In this document: positions 54,187 to 63,321 of the stretch, piece by piece
Position numbering within the stretch: the first letter of the stretch is position 1
How the letters are laid out: each line of letters begins with the position of its first letter
Origin: an uncultured Armatimonadota bacterium
GTDB taxonomy: Bacteria; Armatimonadota; Armatimonadia; Armatimonadales; Armatimonadaceae
Assembly (NCBI GenBank): GCA_903910385.1
Contig: CAIVZM010000075.1
Coordinates: forward strand, 60,288-124,287
DNA: 64,000 nt
Direction: 5' to 3'
Notes under the pieces: model-generated
Seen by the model: the letters and a program-made list of their open reading frames with translations, nothing else
Told to the model about the DNA's origin: nothing
Database searches by the model: none
Translations under genes and position numbers: made by a program

Positions 54187-55545
54187 TTACCCCTTCAGGG
54201 CGTCGATGAGCGCATCTATTTCTTCTCTACTGCGTTGTTCGGTGACGCACAGGAGCATCGCGTTTTGCAGATGAGATGACTCCGGGTAATACTGCGCCAG
54301 CGGAAGCCCACCCAGAATGCCGCGTTCCAGAAGACTCTTGTTGAGGATGGTCGGGTCTTCGGGACAGCGGATGACGAATTCCTTGAAGAAAGGACCGGAG
54401 AAAATGGACTCAAAGCCGGGTAGCCCGGTTATCTTCTCCTGTGCATAATGCGATTTTTGCAGGCATAGGCTCGCCACCTGCGTCAGACCGGTCTTACCCT
54501 GCGCGGAAAGGTAAACAGTCGCCGCCAGAGCGAACAATGCCTGATTCGTACAGATATTGGATGTCGCCTGATCGCGCCGAATGTCCTGCTCGCGGGTGCG
54601 GAGAGTCATTGTATAAGCGCGAGTCCCATCACGGTCAACCGTCCCGCCAACGATGCGACCGGGTATGCGCCGGACGAACTCCTTCTTACAGGCGAATAAG
54701 CCCAGCAAAGGCCCGCCGAACGCGGGGAAGCATCCCATCCCCTGACCCTCGCCGACGACAATATCCGCTCCCTGCGCCCCCGGAGTTTCCAGAAGCCCGA
54801 GCGAAATGGGATCGACGGAAACGATGAGTAACGCACCTCGGGCATGAGTGGCATCTGCAATCGCCTGCAAATCTTCCACAACGCCAAAGAAATTCGGCTG
54901 TTGCACCACCACGCAGGCGGTATCATCTGTAATGGCTTCGGAAAGCGCAGCGAGGTCGGTCTGACCGGTTTCAGGATGAGCTGGCAGATACGCTTCATCA
55001 AAAGGCAGGGTGGATAGGTAGGTTTGCGTCACCTGACGATAGGCGGGATGCACAGACGATGCGATTACCGCATGACGGCGCCTGGTCAGGTCGCATGCCA
55101 TGATAACCGCCTCCGCGAGCGCCGTCGCGCCGTCGTACAGGGAAGCGTTCGCCACTTCCATTCCCGTCAGGCGGACAATGAGCGATTGGAACTCATAGAT
55201 GCTTTGCAAAACGCCCTGTGAAACCTCCGGCTGGTAGGGCGTATACGCGGTGTAGAACTCGGATCGACCGGTGATCGCTCCGACGACAGGAGGAATGAAA
55301 TGATCATAGATACCTGCGCCGAGGAAACAGGGATATCGATCCATATCCGCGTTTTTCGCCGATAATTTGAGGAGTCGCTTCTTGAGAGCGATGTCATCCA
55401 GAGAAGGCTCGACGGCGGAAAAATCCGCCTTACTTCGGATATTTTCCGATATTGGCGAAAACAACTCTGCGACGGAGCCAACGCCAATCGCCGCCAGCAT
55501 TTTTTCCCTGTCGGCGTCCGTGTTGGGAATATACGAATTCGACAA
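54187..55545 (-). CDS. gcvPA: Glycine dehydrogenase (decarboxylating) subunit 1
   Basis: Partner subunit of split P-protein, 452 aa. Typical features: FLGAGIYDHFIPPVVGAITG at the N-terminus, FYTAYTPYQPEVSQGVLQSI, the GLQGAD-like stretch and GGPLLGLFACKKEFVRRIPG, RTREQDIRRDQATSNICTNQ, and FFKEFVIRCPED. It lies between gcvH and gcvPB and is cotranscribed with them. Confidence 0.97.
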   Translation of the reverse strand: MSNSYIPNTDADREKMLAAIGVGSVAELFSPISENIRSKADFSAVEPSLDDIALKKRLLKLSAKNADMDRYPCFLGAGIYDHFIPPVVGAITGRSEFYTAYTPYQPEVSQGVLQSIYEFQSLIVRLTGMEVANASLYDGATALAEAVIMACDLTRRRHAVIASSVHPAYRQVTQTYLSTLPFDEAYLPAHPETGQTDLAALSEAITDDTACVVVQQPNFFGVVEDLQAIADATHARGALLIVSVDPISLGLLETPGAQGADIVVGEGQGMGCFPAFGGPLLGLFACKKEFVRRIPGRIVGGTVDRDGTRAYTMTLRTREQDIRRDQATSNICTNQALFALAATVYLSAQGKTGLTQVASLCLQKSHYAQEKITGLPGFESIFSGPFFKEFVIRCPEDPTILNKSLLERGILGGLPLAQYYPESSHLQNAMLLCVTEQRSREEIDALIDALKG

Positions 55546-55612
55546 TACTTGAAGACTTTCTATGTTGAGCGGCGATAAAGACGATACGGTCGTCCCGGAT
55601 CACGCCGGGAAA

Positions 55613-55999
55613 TTATTCGCCGATTTCTGATTTGTAACCGTCGGCGGTGAGCAATTCCTCTGCGCCGCTCTCGTCCTTCAGGCGGACTTTGATCATCCAC
55701 CCGTTTTCGTAGGGGCTTTCGTTGATAGTCGCTTCGGCGTTCGTGAGGGTGTCATTGACCGCAACCACTTCGCCTGCAACCGGGGAATACAGTTCGGAAA
55801 CCGCCTTGACGCTTTCTACCGTTCCGAAAACTTCGTCGAAGGCGATAACGCGACCGACTTCCGGCAGTTCCAGATAGACGATATCACCCAATTCATCCTG
55901 TGCATGGTCTGTAATGCCGATAGTGACCGTTCCATCAGCCTCCGTACGAATCCACTCGTGGGACTTCGAATATTTCAGATCGGCAGGGATAGTAGACAT
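55613..55999 (-). CDS. gcvH: Glycine cleavage H-protein
   Basis: 128-aa lipoyl carrier of the glycine cleavage system. Conserved [20 protein letters not shown] near the N-terminus; lipoyl Lys65 in [16 protein letters not shown]; the [14 protein letters not shown] segment. It carries the methylamine group between P- and T-proteins. Second gene of the gcv operon. Confidence 0.97.
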   Translation of the reverse strand: MSTIPADLKYSKSHEWIRTEADGTVTIGITDHAQDELGDIVYLELPEVGRVIAFDEVFGTVESVKAVSELYSPVAGEVVAVNDTLTNAEATINESPYENGWMIKVRLKDESGAEELLTADGYKSEIGE

Positions 56000-56066
56000 A
56001 ACGCAATTTTGCTCCGTGAAGATTATAGAGTTTCAAAAACAAATCGGGAAAACGCAAAGATAAGAG

Positions 56067-57164
56067 TCAAACGTTCTTGTAAAACGGCAGCCCGACGATA
56101 CGGGCAGGATGGGGCGTATCCCGTATGACAACCTGAAGATTATTTCCTCTAGTGGCGTTGGCGGAATCCACTCGCGCCATCGCAACACCCTTCTGACGCA
56201 TGGGCGAGAAAGTGCCTGAAGTGACGCTTCCTACCAGCGCTCCGTCCGGCGTCTGCACAGCGTAGCCCTCTCGTGGAATAGCGCGACCTTCCATTTCCAG
56301 ACCGACAAGCGTCTTCCGGCGCGGAGTCGCTTTCATATCCTGCAACGCCTTCTTGCCGGAAAAATCCATGGGCTTTTCCAGTTTGACTGTCCATCCCAGA
56401 CGCGCCTCATAGGGAGATACGGTCTCGTCCATCTCGTGACCATATAGCGGCAGACCCGCTTCTAGACGAAGCGTGTCCCGTGATCCCAGACCGCAGGGAC
56501 GCCCACCCGCCGCAACGAGTGCATTCCAGAGAGATTCCGCCTCATCAGCCCGGCAGAACAGTTCGAAACCGTCCTCACCCGTATAGCCCGTACGGGCCGC
56601 CATGACCTGTGATCCGGCAAGGACAGTTTCATTCAGTCCGAACCGGGGCAACAAGCGCAGTTCCTGATCACTCAGAGAGTCGATCATACGGACAGCATCC
56701 GGCCCCTGTACGGCAATAAGCCCGGTTGCGTTCGTCTCATCGTCTAACGTAACATCGAAAGCGGCGCTATGGTTCCGCATCCATTGCAGGTCTTTCTCCC
56801 GATTGGAGGCATTGACCACCACAATGAACTCATCCTGAGCAAGTCGATAGATAATGATATCGTCAATAACGCCGCCATTGTCCAGACAGAGGAGGGAATA
56901 CTGTCCTGATCCTCCGGCCTCCGGCAACAGGGAAACATCGCTTACCGCCAGAGATTGCAGGTAATCGAGCGAACCCGCGCCAGTGACTCTGACGCGCCCC
57001 ATATGAGAGACATCGAAGAGGCCGACTTTTTCCCGTACCGCCTTTACCTCATCGAGAACTCCCGTATATTGCACCGGCATTTCCCAACCCGCGAATGGCA
57101 CGAGACGAGCGTTTGCAGCTTGGTGGGTCTCAAAGAGCGACGTCTGTAAAAGCGGTGTATTCAC
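56067..57164 (-). CDS. gcvT: Aminomethyltransferase (glycine cleavage T-protein)
   Basis: Transfers the methylene group from H-protein to tetrahydrofolate. 365 aa, full length. Conserved features: FAGWEMPVQYTGVLDEVKAV, FDVSHMGRVRVTG, RTGYTGEDGFELFC, and the C-terminal GLEMEGRAIPREGYAV and GTFSPMRQKGVAMARVD. The first gcv gene; it follows hisS by 42 nt, and no glycine riboswitch consensus was found in that gap. Confidence 0.97.
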   Translation of the reverse strand: MNTPLLQTSLFETHQAANARLVPFAGWEMPVQYTGVLDEVKAVREKVGLFDVSHMGRVRVTGAGSLDYLQSLAVSDVSLLPEAGGSGQYSLLCLDNGGVIDDIIIYRLAQDEFIVVVNASNREKDLQWMRNHSAAFDVTLDDETNATGLIAVQGPDAVRMIDSLSDQELRLLPRFGLNETVLAGSQVMAARTGYTGEDGFELFCRADEAESLWNALVAAGGRPCGLGSRDTLRLEAGLPLYGHEMDETVSPYEARLGWTVKLEKPMDFSGKKALQDMKATPRRKTLVGLEMEGRAIPREGYAVQTPDGALVGSVTSGTFSPMRQKGVAMARVDSANATRGNNLQVVIRDTPHPARIVGLPFYKNV

Positions 57165-57206
57165 ATTATCACTATAGCATATTCAGGAATGAACCGGGTT
57201 TGCGGC

Positions 57207-58496
57207 TTACATTAGCAATGCTTGCGCTAATTCTTTCAGAGGGACGGGCGTCTGTTCTTTGGTTGTCATATTACGCACCTGAGCGATACCTTCCGCCAGT
57301 TCACTGTCCCCCAGAATAACAGCGTTACGCGCACGGATGCGATCCGCCTGTTCGAGCATCACTTTGAGTTTTCGACCGGTATAGTCCATATCAGCGGAAA
57401 CTCCGCTGTCGCGAAGCTGAGCGAGCAGGGTGACGCAAGCGTCCCGGGCGGATGCGCCCAGCGGACAGAGGAACGCCGCCGGACCGGAAACGGAGGGGAC
57501 GTCAACCTGAGCGGTCTGAAGGGCGATCAGGGTGCGTTCGATGCCCAGACCGAACCCGATTCCTGGCGTCGCCGGTCCGCCTAAATCTTCTATGAGACGG
57601 TCATACCGCCCGCCGCCCGCCAATGCCGATTGAGAACCGACATCCGGAGACTGAATCTCAAAGGCGGTCCGTGTGTAGTAATCGAATCCGCGCACCAGAC
57701 GCGGATCGATTTCATACGAAACGCCAAAGGCGTCCAGATATCCCCGCAGTTTATCGAAATGCGTTCGACTATCGTCATCAAGGTAATCGGTGAGCAGGGG
57801 AGCGTCCACCAGAAGTTCCTGATCCCGCTCTTCTTTGCTGTCCAGCATCCGCAGAGCGTTCTCGGCGAAACGGCGTTGATTATCGGCGCTCATCTTTGGC
57901 AGAAGTGGTTCGGCGAATTCACGCAACGCGGCGACATACCGCACGCGACTTTCCACCGTCCCGACGGAATTGAGTTTGAGCGTCAGTCGCGGAATGCCGA
58001 GGGCGCGAAAAAACGCCATCGCCAGCGAAATCACTTCGGCATCAATATCCGGTCCTTGAGCGCCCAGCGCTTCGACGCCGACCTGATGGTGCTGACGGTA
58101 GCGGCCTTTTTGCTGTCGCTCGTAGCGGAAAATGGAAGCAACATAATACAGTTTGGCGACAGGTCGTTCGATCCAAACCCGATTCTGGACATAGGCGCGG
58201 AGGGTCGGCGCGGTACCTTCGGGGCGGAGGGTGATATCATCCCCGCCTTTTGTGACAAAGGAGTACATCTCCTTGTTGACGATGTCCGTTCCCTCGCCGA
58301 CCGCCCGTTTGAAGAGTTCTGTCGCCTCGAAAGTTGGCGTTCGCACCTCTTCGTAGCCGTAGCGGGCGCATAAGTCCTGAAAAACGCTTTCTAACCAATG
58401 CCATTTTTCAATGTCATCTGCCCAATCCTTCCGGTCGTTTCCCGCCGGTAAAATATCGTGCGTTCCCTTTGGCGCAACATATCGCATATCCGGCAT
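57207..58496 (-). CDS. hisS: Histidyl-tRNA synthetase
   Basis: Class II synthetase charging tRNA(His). 429 aa from ATG 58496 (MPDMRYVAPKGTHDILP); a TTG nine codons upstream is less likely. Motif 2 in DITLRPEGTAPTLRAYVQNR, the HisA loop LVRGFDYYTRTAFEI, and motif 3 in PGIGFGLGIERTLIALQ are present. The anticodon-binding domain ends in LKELAQALLM. It sits between dedA and the gcv operon on the minus strand. Confidence 0.97.
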   Translation of the reverse strand: MPDMRYVAPKGTHDILPAGNDRKDWADDIEKWHWLESVFQDLCARYGYEEVRTPTFEATELFKRAVGEGTDIVNKEMYSFVTKGGDDITLRPEGTAPTLRAYVQNRVWIERPVAKLYYVASIFRYERQQKGRYRQHHQVGVEALGAQGPDIDAEVISLAMAFFRALGIPRLTLKLNSVGTVESRVRYVAALREFAEPLLPKMSADNQRRFAENALRMLDSKEERDQELLVDAPLLTDYLDDDSRTHFDKLRGYLDAFGVSYEIDPRLVRGFDYYTRTAFEIQSPDVGSQSALAGGGRYDRLIEDLGGPATPGIGFGLGIERTLIALQTAQVDVPSVSGPAAFLCPLGASARDACVTLLAQLRDSGVSADMDYTGRKLKVMLEQADRIRARNAVILGDSELAEGIAQVRNMTTKEQTPVPLKELAQALLM

Positions 58497-58602
58497 ACTA
58501 CGGCAACGGGCAGGGCGCGTCAAGCGTGACCGCTGATCATCAACTAGGACTTTGAGGGTTGTGATGGCGATAGGGCGTTGTTCTCGCTCCGCATAGATCG
58601 CT

Positions 58603-59211
58603 TCACTGCTTAATTTCCTGCTTCTTCTGAATTTTGCGACGAATGACCTGCACGATGGCGCCGGTGACGCTCAGGACGAGAATGATATAGGTCGCCGGGC
58701 CGAGGTATTTTTCTACTTCCATGTAGTTGTCGCCCAGATAATAACCCAGCGACGCCAGAATCGTATTCCATATGGCGATACCGATGGTGGAATAGAGTAG
58801 GAACTGTCCCAGAGGCATTCCGGAAAGACCGGCAGGCAAAGAAATAAACGAGCGGACGCCCGGTAACATTCGTCCGAAGAAGACGATCTTGGGACCGTAA
58901 CGGTCGAACCATTTGTCCGCCTTGCGGATATCGTCGCCGGAGAGTGTCAACCATTTTCCGTACTTGTCCGCCCAGGCGATGAGTCGCTCTTCGCCGACCC
59001 ATTTCCCCAGATAATACAGCGGCAGTTGACCCAGAAGCGCCCCCAGCGTACCCGCAGCGATGACTCCACCCAGATGTAGCTCGCCTTTACCGGATTTGAA
59101 TCCACCCAGAGTAAGAATCAACTCGGAAGGAATAGGAGGAATAATATTCTCCAGAAACATGAGAAATACGATGCCGGGGTACGTAATCAATCCCTGAATC
59201 CACTCAATCAT
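58603..59211 (-). CDS. DedA-family integral membrane protein
   Basis: 202 aa with about six membrane segments. The DedA signature is present: ENIIPPIPSELILTLGGF near 22 and FFGRMLPGVRSFISLPAGLS near 112-130 (Arg/Pro-Gly-Arg pair in half-helices). DedA proteins act in lipid scrambling (undecaprenyl phosphate or PE) and membrane homeostasis. First gene of the hisS-gcv strand. It has no close start ambiguity; a short linker (EEAGN-like RKIQKKQEIKQ) closes it. Confidence 0.92.
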   Translation of the reverse strand: MIEWIQGLITYPGIVFLMFLENIIPPIPSELILTLGGFKSGKGELHLGGVIAAGTLGALLGQLPLYYLGKWVGEERLIAWADKYGKWLTLSGDDIRKADKWFDRYGPKIVFFGRMLPGVRSFISLPAGLSGMPLGQFLLYSTIGIAIWNTILASLGYYLGDNYMEVEKYLGPATYIILVLSVTGAIVQVIRRKIQKKQEIKQ

Positions 59212-59311
59212 GATGCCGCTTCCTTATTCGCTTTTTTTGTGCGCTATCCAATTTTTCGCTGGTTTTTCCGGCATTCCTTACGGGCTTTCCGAAACGATAG
59301 TTACAACACGA

Positions 59312-59317
59312 TACAAT
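59312..59317 (+). promoter_or_regulatory. -10 element of the DUF512 gene
   Basis: TACAAT in ACGATACAAT, 9 nt before the ATG, which implies an almost leaderless transcript. No good -35 was seen. Confidence 0.4.
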
Positions 59318-59325
59318 AAACGGCT

Positions 59326-60729
59326 ATGGCAATGGCTCTCAATTTACCCGTACATACCCATGAACCGAATTTAACGCCGCAGGAGATACGTCGCCTGCCC
59401 AAAAACCGGGTCGAAGCGATCGATCCGGACGGTGCGGCGGCAATGGGCGGCGTTCAAATCGGCGACAAATTATTGACGGTAAACGGTGAACCTATCCGGG
59501 ACATTGTCGACTGGAAATTTCAGACCGCAGGTGAAGTCGTCGAACTGGAATTCGAACGCGATGGTCAACCCTACCGTGTGAAACTCCACAAGGGGTACGA
59601 TGAGAATTTAGGAATCACTTTCGGCGATGACCTCTTCGATGGCATTCACATCTGCAAGAACAAATGCGTCTTCTGTTTCCTTTACCAGCAACCAAAGGGA
59701 CTACGACCCTCTCTGTATATCAAGGATGATGATTTCCGTCTTTCTTTTTTGCATGGCAACTATGTCACGCTGACCAATCTCAAGCCGGGCGAATTAGACC
59801 GGATTTGTGAACAGAAACTTTCACCGATCTATGTATCTATCCATGCCACCGACCCTGAAGCGCGAGGGGCTATTCTGGGACGTAAGCAAGCGGAACCGAT
59901 TTTGCCGATTCTGGAGCGTCTCGCCGATGCCCGTATTCAGATTCACGGGCAGGTAGTTCTCTGTCCCGGCTACAATGATGGAGCAATTCTGGAGCAAACC
60001 ATTGCCGAACTCGCCCGTCTGAATCCCGAGGCGCGAGAAACGTACGGCGGCGTTCTTTCGGTGGCGGTCGTGCCTATTGGAATTACGCAGTTCCGTGAGC
60101 GGCTCGCCCCGGTACAGATTGTTTCGCCCGCCTACGCCGCCGAACTTCTGGACTGGATCGAACCGATCCGGGAGAAATTTCGGCAGACGATGGGAAGCCG
60201 CTTCGTCTTTTTCTCAGATGAGTTTTACCTGAGTGCAAAACGCGAAGTCCCGCCGAAAAACCATTACGAGGGTTTTCCGCAATTGGAGGATGGCGTCGGA
60301 TTGGTGCGGTTATTTCTGGATGAACTTGTCCGGGTGGAGAGACGCTTGCCTGCAAGTTTGCCGGAGCGGCGGTCGTTCACCCTGGCGACGGGGAAAGGGG
60401 CCGCCCCTATCCTGCAACGGTTCGCTGATGTAATGAACCGGGTGGAGAACCTCTCGGTCAATGTGCTGCCGATTCATAACCGGTTTTTTGAAGGCAATAT
60501 CAACATTGCCGGTTTGATCGTCGGGCGTGATTTGATCGACGCCGTAAACGCGTTCGACGCTTGCGGTGACACTGTGCTCATTCCGAATGTCATGATGCGC
60601 GACGGCGAGGAGATATTTCTGGATGAAATGTCGTTGTCCGAAGTGAATCAGGAAGCGAAACGCCCGATTATCGCCTCGCCGCGAACTCCGCTCGCCGCAA
60701 TGGAATTGATCCTCAGTAAGGCGCAGTAG
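59326..60729 (+). CDS. DUF512-family PDZ/Fe-S oxidoreductase-like protein
   Basis: 467 aa. N-terminal PDZ-like fold (IDPDGAAAMGGVQIGDKLLT near 35-55) followed by CKNKCVFCFLYQQPKGLR with a Cx3Cx2C motif near 112-119, the radical-SAM-like ligand set of DUF512 proteins, then HATDPEARGAILGR, a GQVVLCPGYNDG segment and a VGRDLIDAV C-terminal domain. Function is unproven; the family is annotated as Fe-S oxidoreductase. It is single-gene and faces the convergent small ORF at 60713. Confidence 0.92.
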   Translation: MAMALNLPVHTHEPNLTPQEIRRLPKNRVEAIDPDGAAAMGGVQIGDKLLTVNGEPIRDIVDWKFQTAGEVVELEFERDGQPYRVKLHKGYDENLGITFGDDLFDGIHICKNKCVFCFLYQQPKGLRPSLYIKDDDFRLSFLHGNYVTLTNLKPGELDRICEQKLSPIYVSIHATDPEARGAILGRKQAEPILPILERLADARIQIHGQVVLCPGYNDGAILEQTIAELARLNPEARETYGGVLSVAVVPIGITQFRERLAPVQIVSPAYAAELLDWIEPIREKFRQTMGSRFVFFSDEFYLSAKREVPPKNHYEGFPQLEDGVGLVRLFLDELVRVERRLPASLPERRSFTLATGKGAAPILQRFADVMNRVENLSVNVLPIHNRFFEGNINIAGLIVGRDLIDAVNAFDACGDTVLIPNVMMRDGEEIFLDEMSLSEVNQEAKRPIIASPRTPLAAMELILSKAQ

Positions 60730-60964
60730 TCACCGCCAAGGAAGAACAAAAGCCCGCCGTATTCATGAACTGTTTCAAAGAATTGGGCGAACCGCCACGC
60801 GATTCCAATTGAGCGACGAGTCGGTCATGCTGCGATTGCATCTCGGCTTTATGCTGGATGAAGAGCGCACGATCCTTTTCATAGATCGCATCTCGCGCCA
60901 TATCATCCAGACCGCCTACCCGCGACGATTCCAGAGCGCTCGCATTATCCAGATAGCGATTCAA
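60713..60964 (-). CDS. Small basic/helical protein, unknown
   Basis: 83 aa, TTG start. It overlaps the DUF512 stop by 17 nt (convergent). It is mostly helical and charged (ARDAIYEKDRALFIQHKAEM, HDRLVAQLESRGG), ending with a Cys/Ser-rich tail. No RBS within 10 nt of the start; AGGAT is 14 nt away, within the 20-bp tandem repeat. Not recognised, and it could be a non-coding antisense frame. Confidence 0.35.
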   Translation of the reverse strand: MNRYLDNASALESSRVGGLDDMARDAIYEKDRALFIQHKAEMQSQHDRLVAQLESRGGSPNSLKQFMNTAGFCSSLAVTTAPY

Positions 60965-60970
60965 ACGTTA

Positions 60971-61010
60971 CGGTATATCCTGTGCCATTACGGTATATCC
61001 TGTGCCATTA
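60971..61010. repeat. 20-bp tandem duplication
   Basis: CGGTATATCCTGTGCCATTA twice, exact, 60971-60990 and 60991-61010. It lies in the upstream region of the small ORF at 60713. Confidence 0.9.
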
Positions 61011-61075
61011 TTTGAGACCTTGTTTCTGACGCCATCTGGAGAGACTACATCAGAACTGATTCGTCTTTTGAGAAT

Positions 61076-61342
61076 CTATACGCTGCGACGGGTGAACATA
61101 CGCAACAGAGCGATCAATATGACGGAACCGACAAAGGCGACAAAAATGCTGCCGATATCGATGCCTTGCGCTCCTGCCCGTCCCAGAAAGGCGTTCCATA
61201 TCCATCCGCCCAGAACCGCTCCGACGATACCAAGCAACGTTGTGCCGATCCAACCAGATGGCTCATTCGATCCACCGGGCATCGCCCATTTCGCCAGTAC
61301 GCCAGCCACCAGACCAACGACAATCCATGCAATGATGGACAT
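61076..61342 (-). CDS. GlsB/YeaQ/YmgE-family small membrane protein
   Basis: 88 aa, three membrane segments. Family pattern SIIAWIVVGLVAGVLAKWAM then PGG, GTTLLGIVGAVLGGWIWNAF and GSIFVAFVGSVILIALL. ATG 61342 is chosen because GAGG is 8 nt upstream. Members of this group are induced by envelope or osmotic stress; role otherwise unknown. It is transcribed divergently from the ANTAR regulator. Confidence 0.92.
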   Translation of the reverse strand: MSIIAWIVVGLVAGVLAKWAMPGGSNEPSGWIGTTLLGIVGAVLGGWIWNAFLGRAGAQGIDIGSIFVAFVGSVILIALLRMFTRRSV

Positions 61343-61584
61343 TTTGTGTTCCTCACTTTTTCTTTCCAGGAGCGCCTCACTTTTGCGCTTATCTATGTCA
61401 TTCCTATCAAGGAATGACACGGTTGTTCCAAAGTTTTTTTCGATGAAGCCGGCAAGAAATAGGCGGAACTTCCAGCGGACGGATACGATAGTGTTTTGAA
61501 TAACATCGGGTATCAGTCTACTTTTTTTGAGTGGCTTTGTCCCGTAGCGGCGTATCTGCACGGGATGTGAGGAGGTTCATCGGG

Positions 61585-62211
61585 ATGGTTTCCCCTCAGC
61601 AGTCGGAAGAAATCATGGTGGCGGAAATGCCCCTCAAGGCATTAATCGCCGAAGACGAAGGCGTAATGGTAATGTTGTTACGACGCGCTCTGACAGCTGC
61701 TGGCTATAATGTGGTCGGTGCGGCTCGTTCGGGGGACGAGGTGGTCCTTAAGGCGGAAGAGCTACAACCTGACTTCATTATGATGGATATCACGATGCCG
61801 GGAATGACGGGGATCGAAGCCACTCGACTCATTATGGAGCGACGCCCGTTGCCCATTATTATGTTGACGGCATACAGTGATCAGGGACATGTAGACGATG
61901 CCATTGCGGCGGGAGCCTGCGCGTATATGGTAAAGCCTGTCAGCGGCGAACAGGTCACCCCAACTGTGCGAGCGGCGCTCGCCCGTTTCGAACAGATGCA
62001 GACGACATTACGCGAGAATTCCGAACTGAAAAACGATCTGGAAGCGCGTAAGGTGGTCGAGCGGGCGAAGGGGATCCTGATGAAAAGACAGGAGCTGAAT
62101 GAGGCGGACGCTTATAACCGCCTACGTAAAATGGCCCGTGATAAAAGCGTCACGATGAAGCAGATAGCCCAGGAAATTATTGCGGCGGATTCTCTGTTGA
62201 CCGAATCATGA
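61585..62211 (+). CDS. ANTAR-domain response regulator (AmiR/NasT-like)
   Basis: 208 aa from ATG 61585 (GGAGG 9 nt upstream). Receiver domain (about 15-130): acidic pocket ALIAEDEG, phospho-Asp in FIMMDITMPGMTG near 68, Lys in YMVKPVSG near 118. The ANTAR RNA-binding domain (about 150-200) reads VERAKGILMKRQELNEADAY then NRLRKMARDKSVTMKQIAQE, with the conserved Ala/Arg pattern. ANTAR proteins bind paired hairpins in nascent RNA and prevent termination. A strong intrinsic terminator lies 176 nt downstream, ahead of an ECF sigma gene, an appealing target. No cognate kinase is adjacent. Confidence 0.95.
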   Translation: MVSPQQSEEIMVAEMPLKALIAEDEGVMVMLLRRALTAAGYNVVGAARSGDEVVLKAEELQPDFIMMDITMPGMTGIEATRLIMERRPLPIIMLTAYSDQGHVDDAIAAGACAYMVKPVSGEQVTPTVRAALARFEQMQTTLRENSELKNDLEARKVVERAKGILMKRQELNEADAYNRLRKMARDKSVTMKQIAQEIIAADSLLTES

Positions 62212-62387
62212 GAATTACCGATTAAAGAATAGTGATTTCTTTTTTGGAAAAGTTTCTTCGCCTTGGTGGAACAATCCGGACGGGATCACCGTCTTTAAGT
62301 CTGTAGCGCGGAGTTGGTAATCCACCAACCTACGCCGCCCCCGGTTTTATTCGAACGGCCCGGTTCCGTCGTTCGTCACCGAAATAG

Positions 62388-62463
62388 AGGCCATGTCCGC
62401 CTCGCCGGGGAGGGGGAGCGTTTTCGCTCCCCCTCCCCAGTGATGGCGGACGTGGCCTTTTTT
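62388..62463 (+). terminator. Very stable intrinsic terminator ahead of an ECF sigma gene
   Basis: Outer stem AGGCCATGTCCGCC / GGCGGACGTGGCCT (62388-62401 with 62445-62458, one G.U) encloses an inner perfect 14-bp stem GGGGAGGGGGAGCG / CGCTCCCCCTCCCC with a TTTT loop, followed by T6. Two smaller hairpins precede it: GTTGGT/ACCAAC (62313-62329) and CGAACG/CGTTCG (62352-62375). Confidence 0.9.
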
Positions 62464-62490
62464 GGAACGCGCAGTAAAGGACAAATCGAA

Positions 62491-63171
62491 GTGTCTACTG
62501 CAACGACGTTTGACTCTATAATGACACCTGCGGCGAACCGGGCCGCTCTGTACCCGACGGATACGATTCGTAAAGTTGGTGGTTCTCTTTCCATTTCGGC
62601 ATTGAATCGCACGAGCGATGAGTCCCTTCTGGAATTGCACCGAAAAGGATATTCAGAAGCCGCTCACGTCTTGTTAAGCCGTTACCAGAATATCATTCAG
62701 GCGACCGCCCGTCGAATGGTTCCAAAGGGAATGGACGCGGGAGATGTTGCTTCCGAGATATATCTGCATCTTTTCAACGTAGTGCACACCTGCCGCAACA
62801 CGCAGACACTACCGGGTTGGATCAAGCGGATTTCGATCAATGTTTTCCATACTCTGTATCAGAAGAATCGCCGACATCAGTCTCTATCGCTCGATCAAAT
62901 GATTGAGGATGCAGGGGAAGCGGCATTGCCGAGAGTCAATGAAGCCCCGTTGCTTCGTCTGGAATCGGAACTGGTGCTGGGACGGTTCGATAAGGCGGTC
63001 GCGTCATTGCCGGAAACCTACCGCAAGGTATGGGATCTGTACTTCCGCGAGGAGCGGTCTTATGAAGAGATCGCTCAGATCATGGATCTGAGTCTTGGAA
63101 CCGTGAAATCTCGTTTGTTCCGAGCGCGTGAAGCCCTACAACGAAAACTCGGCGATTGTCTCGCCGCCTAA
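62491..63171 (+). CDS. ECF-type RNA polymerase sigma factor
   Basis: 226 aa from GTG 62491, chosen because AAAGGA lies 9 nt upstream; a longer frame would start inside the terminator stem. An N-terminal tail of about 50 residues precedes region 2 (HKLL-type LHRKGYSEAAHVLLSRYQNI; MDAGDVASEIYLHLFNVVHT; WIKRISINVFHTLYQKNRRH) and region 4 (LPETYRKVWDLYFREERSYE; LGTVKSRLFRAREALQRKL). The stop is followed by a bidirectional terminator. Expression requires passing the stem at 62388-62463, since only 28 nt separate that element from the start. Confidence 0.92.
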   Translation: MSTATTFDSIMTPAANRAALYPTDTIRKVGGSLSISALNRTSDESLLELHRKGYSEAAHVLLSRYQNIIQATARRMVPKGMDAGDVASEIYLHLFNVVHTCRNTQTLPGWIKRISINVFHTLYQKNRRHQSLSLDQMIEDAGEAALPRVNEAPLLRLESELVLGRFDKAVASLPETYRKVWDLYFREERSYEEIAQIMDLSLGTVKSRLFRAREALQRKLGDCLAA

Positions 63172-63208
63172 AGATAGCTACCTGGACTGAGAATAGAAAT
63201 CACACACA

Positions 63209-63254
63209 AAATAAATCCGGGGTCGTATCGCTCGATACGATCCCGGATTTATTT
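63209..63254. terminator. Bidirectional intrinsic terminator
   Basis: Two 22-nt arms (AAATAAATCCGGGG... / ...CCCGGATTTATTT) with one mismatch and a tight loop, A- and T-rich ends. It serves the ECF sigma gene (plus) and the ASCH gene (minus). Confidence 0.85.
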
Positions 63255-63321
63255 TTGTCCGTCTCCAGCGACGACGCAGGAGATAACTCTGTGAAAATAA
63301 TTTGGCGGAAATGGCTCCGGG

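Noticed and set aside
57165..57206. Glycine riboswitch ahead of gcvT
   Set aside because: The gap is 42 nt and has no such consensus or stems; too short for the aptamer.
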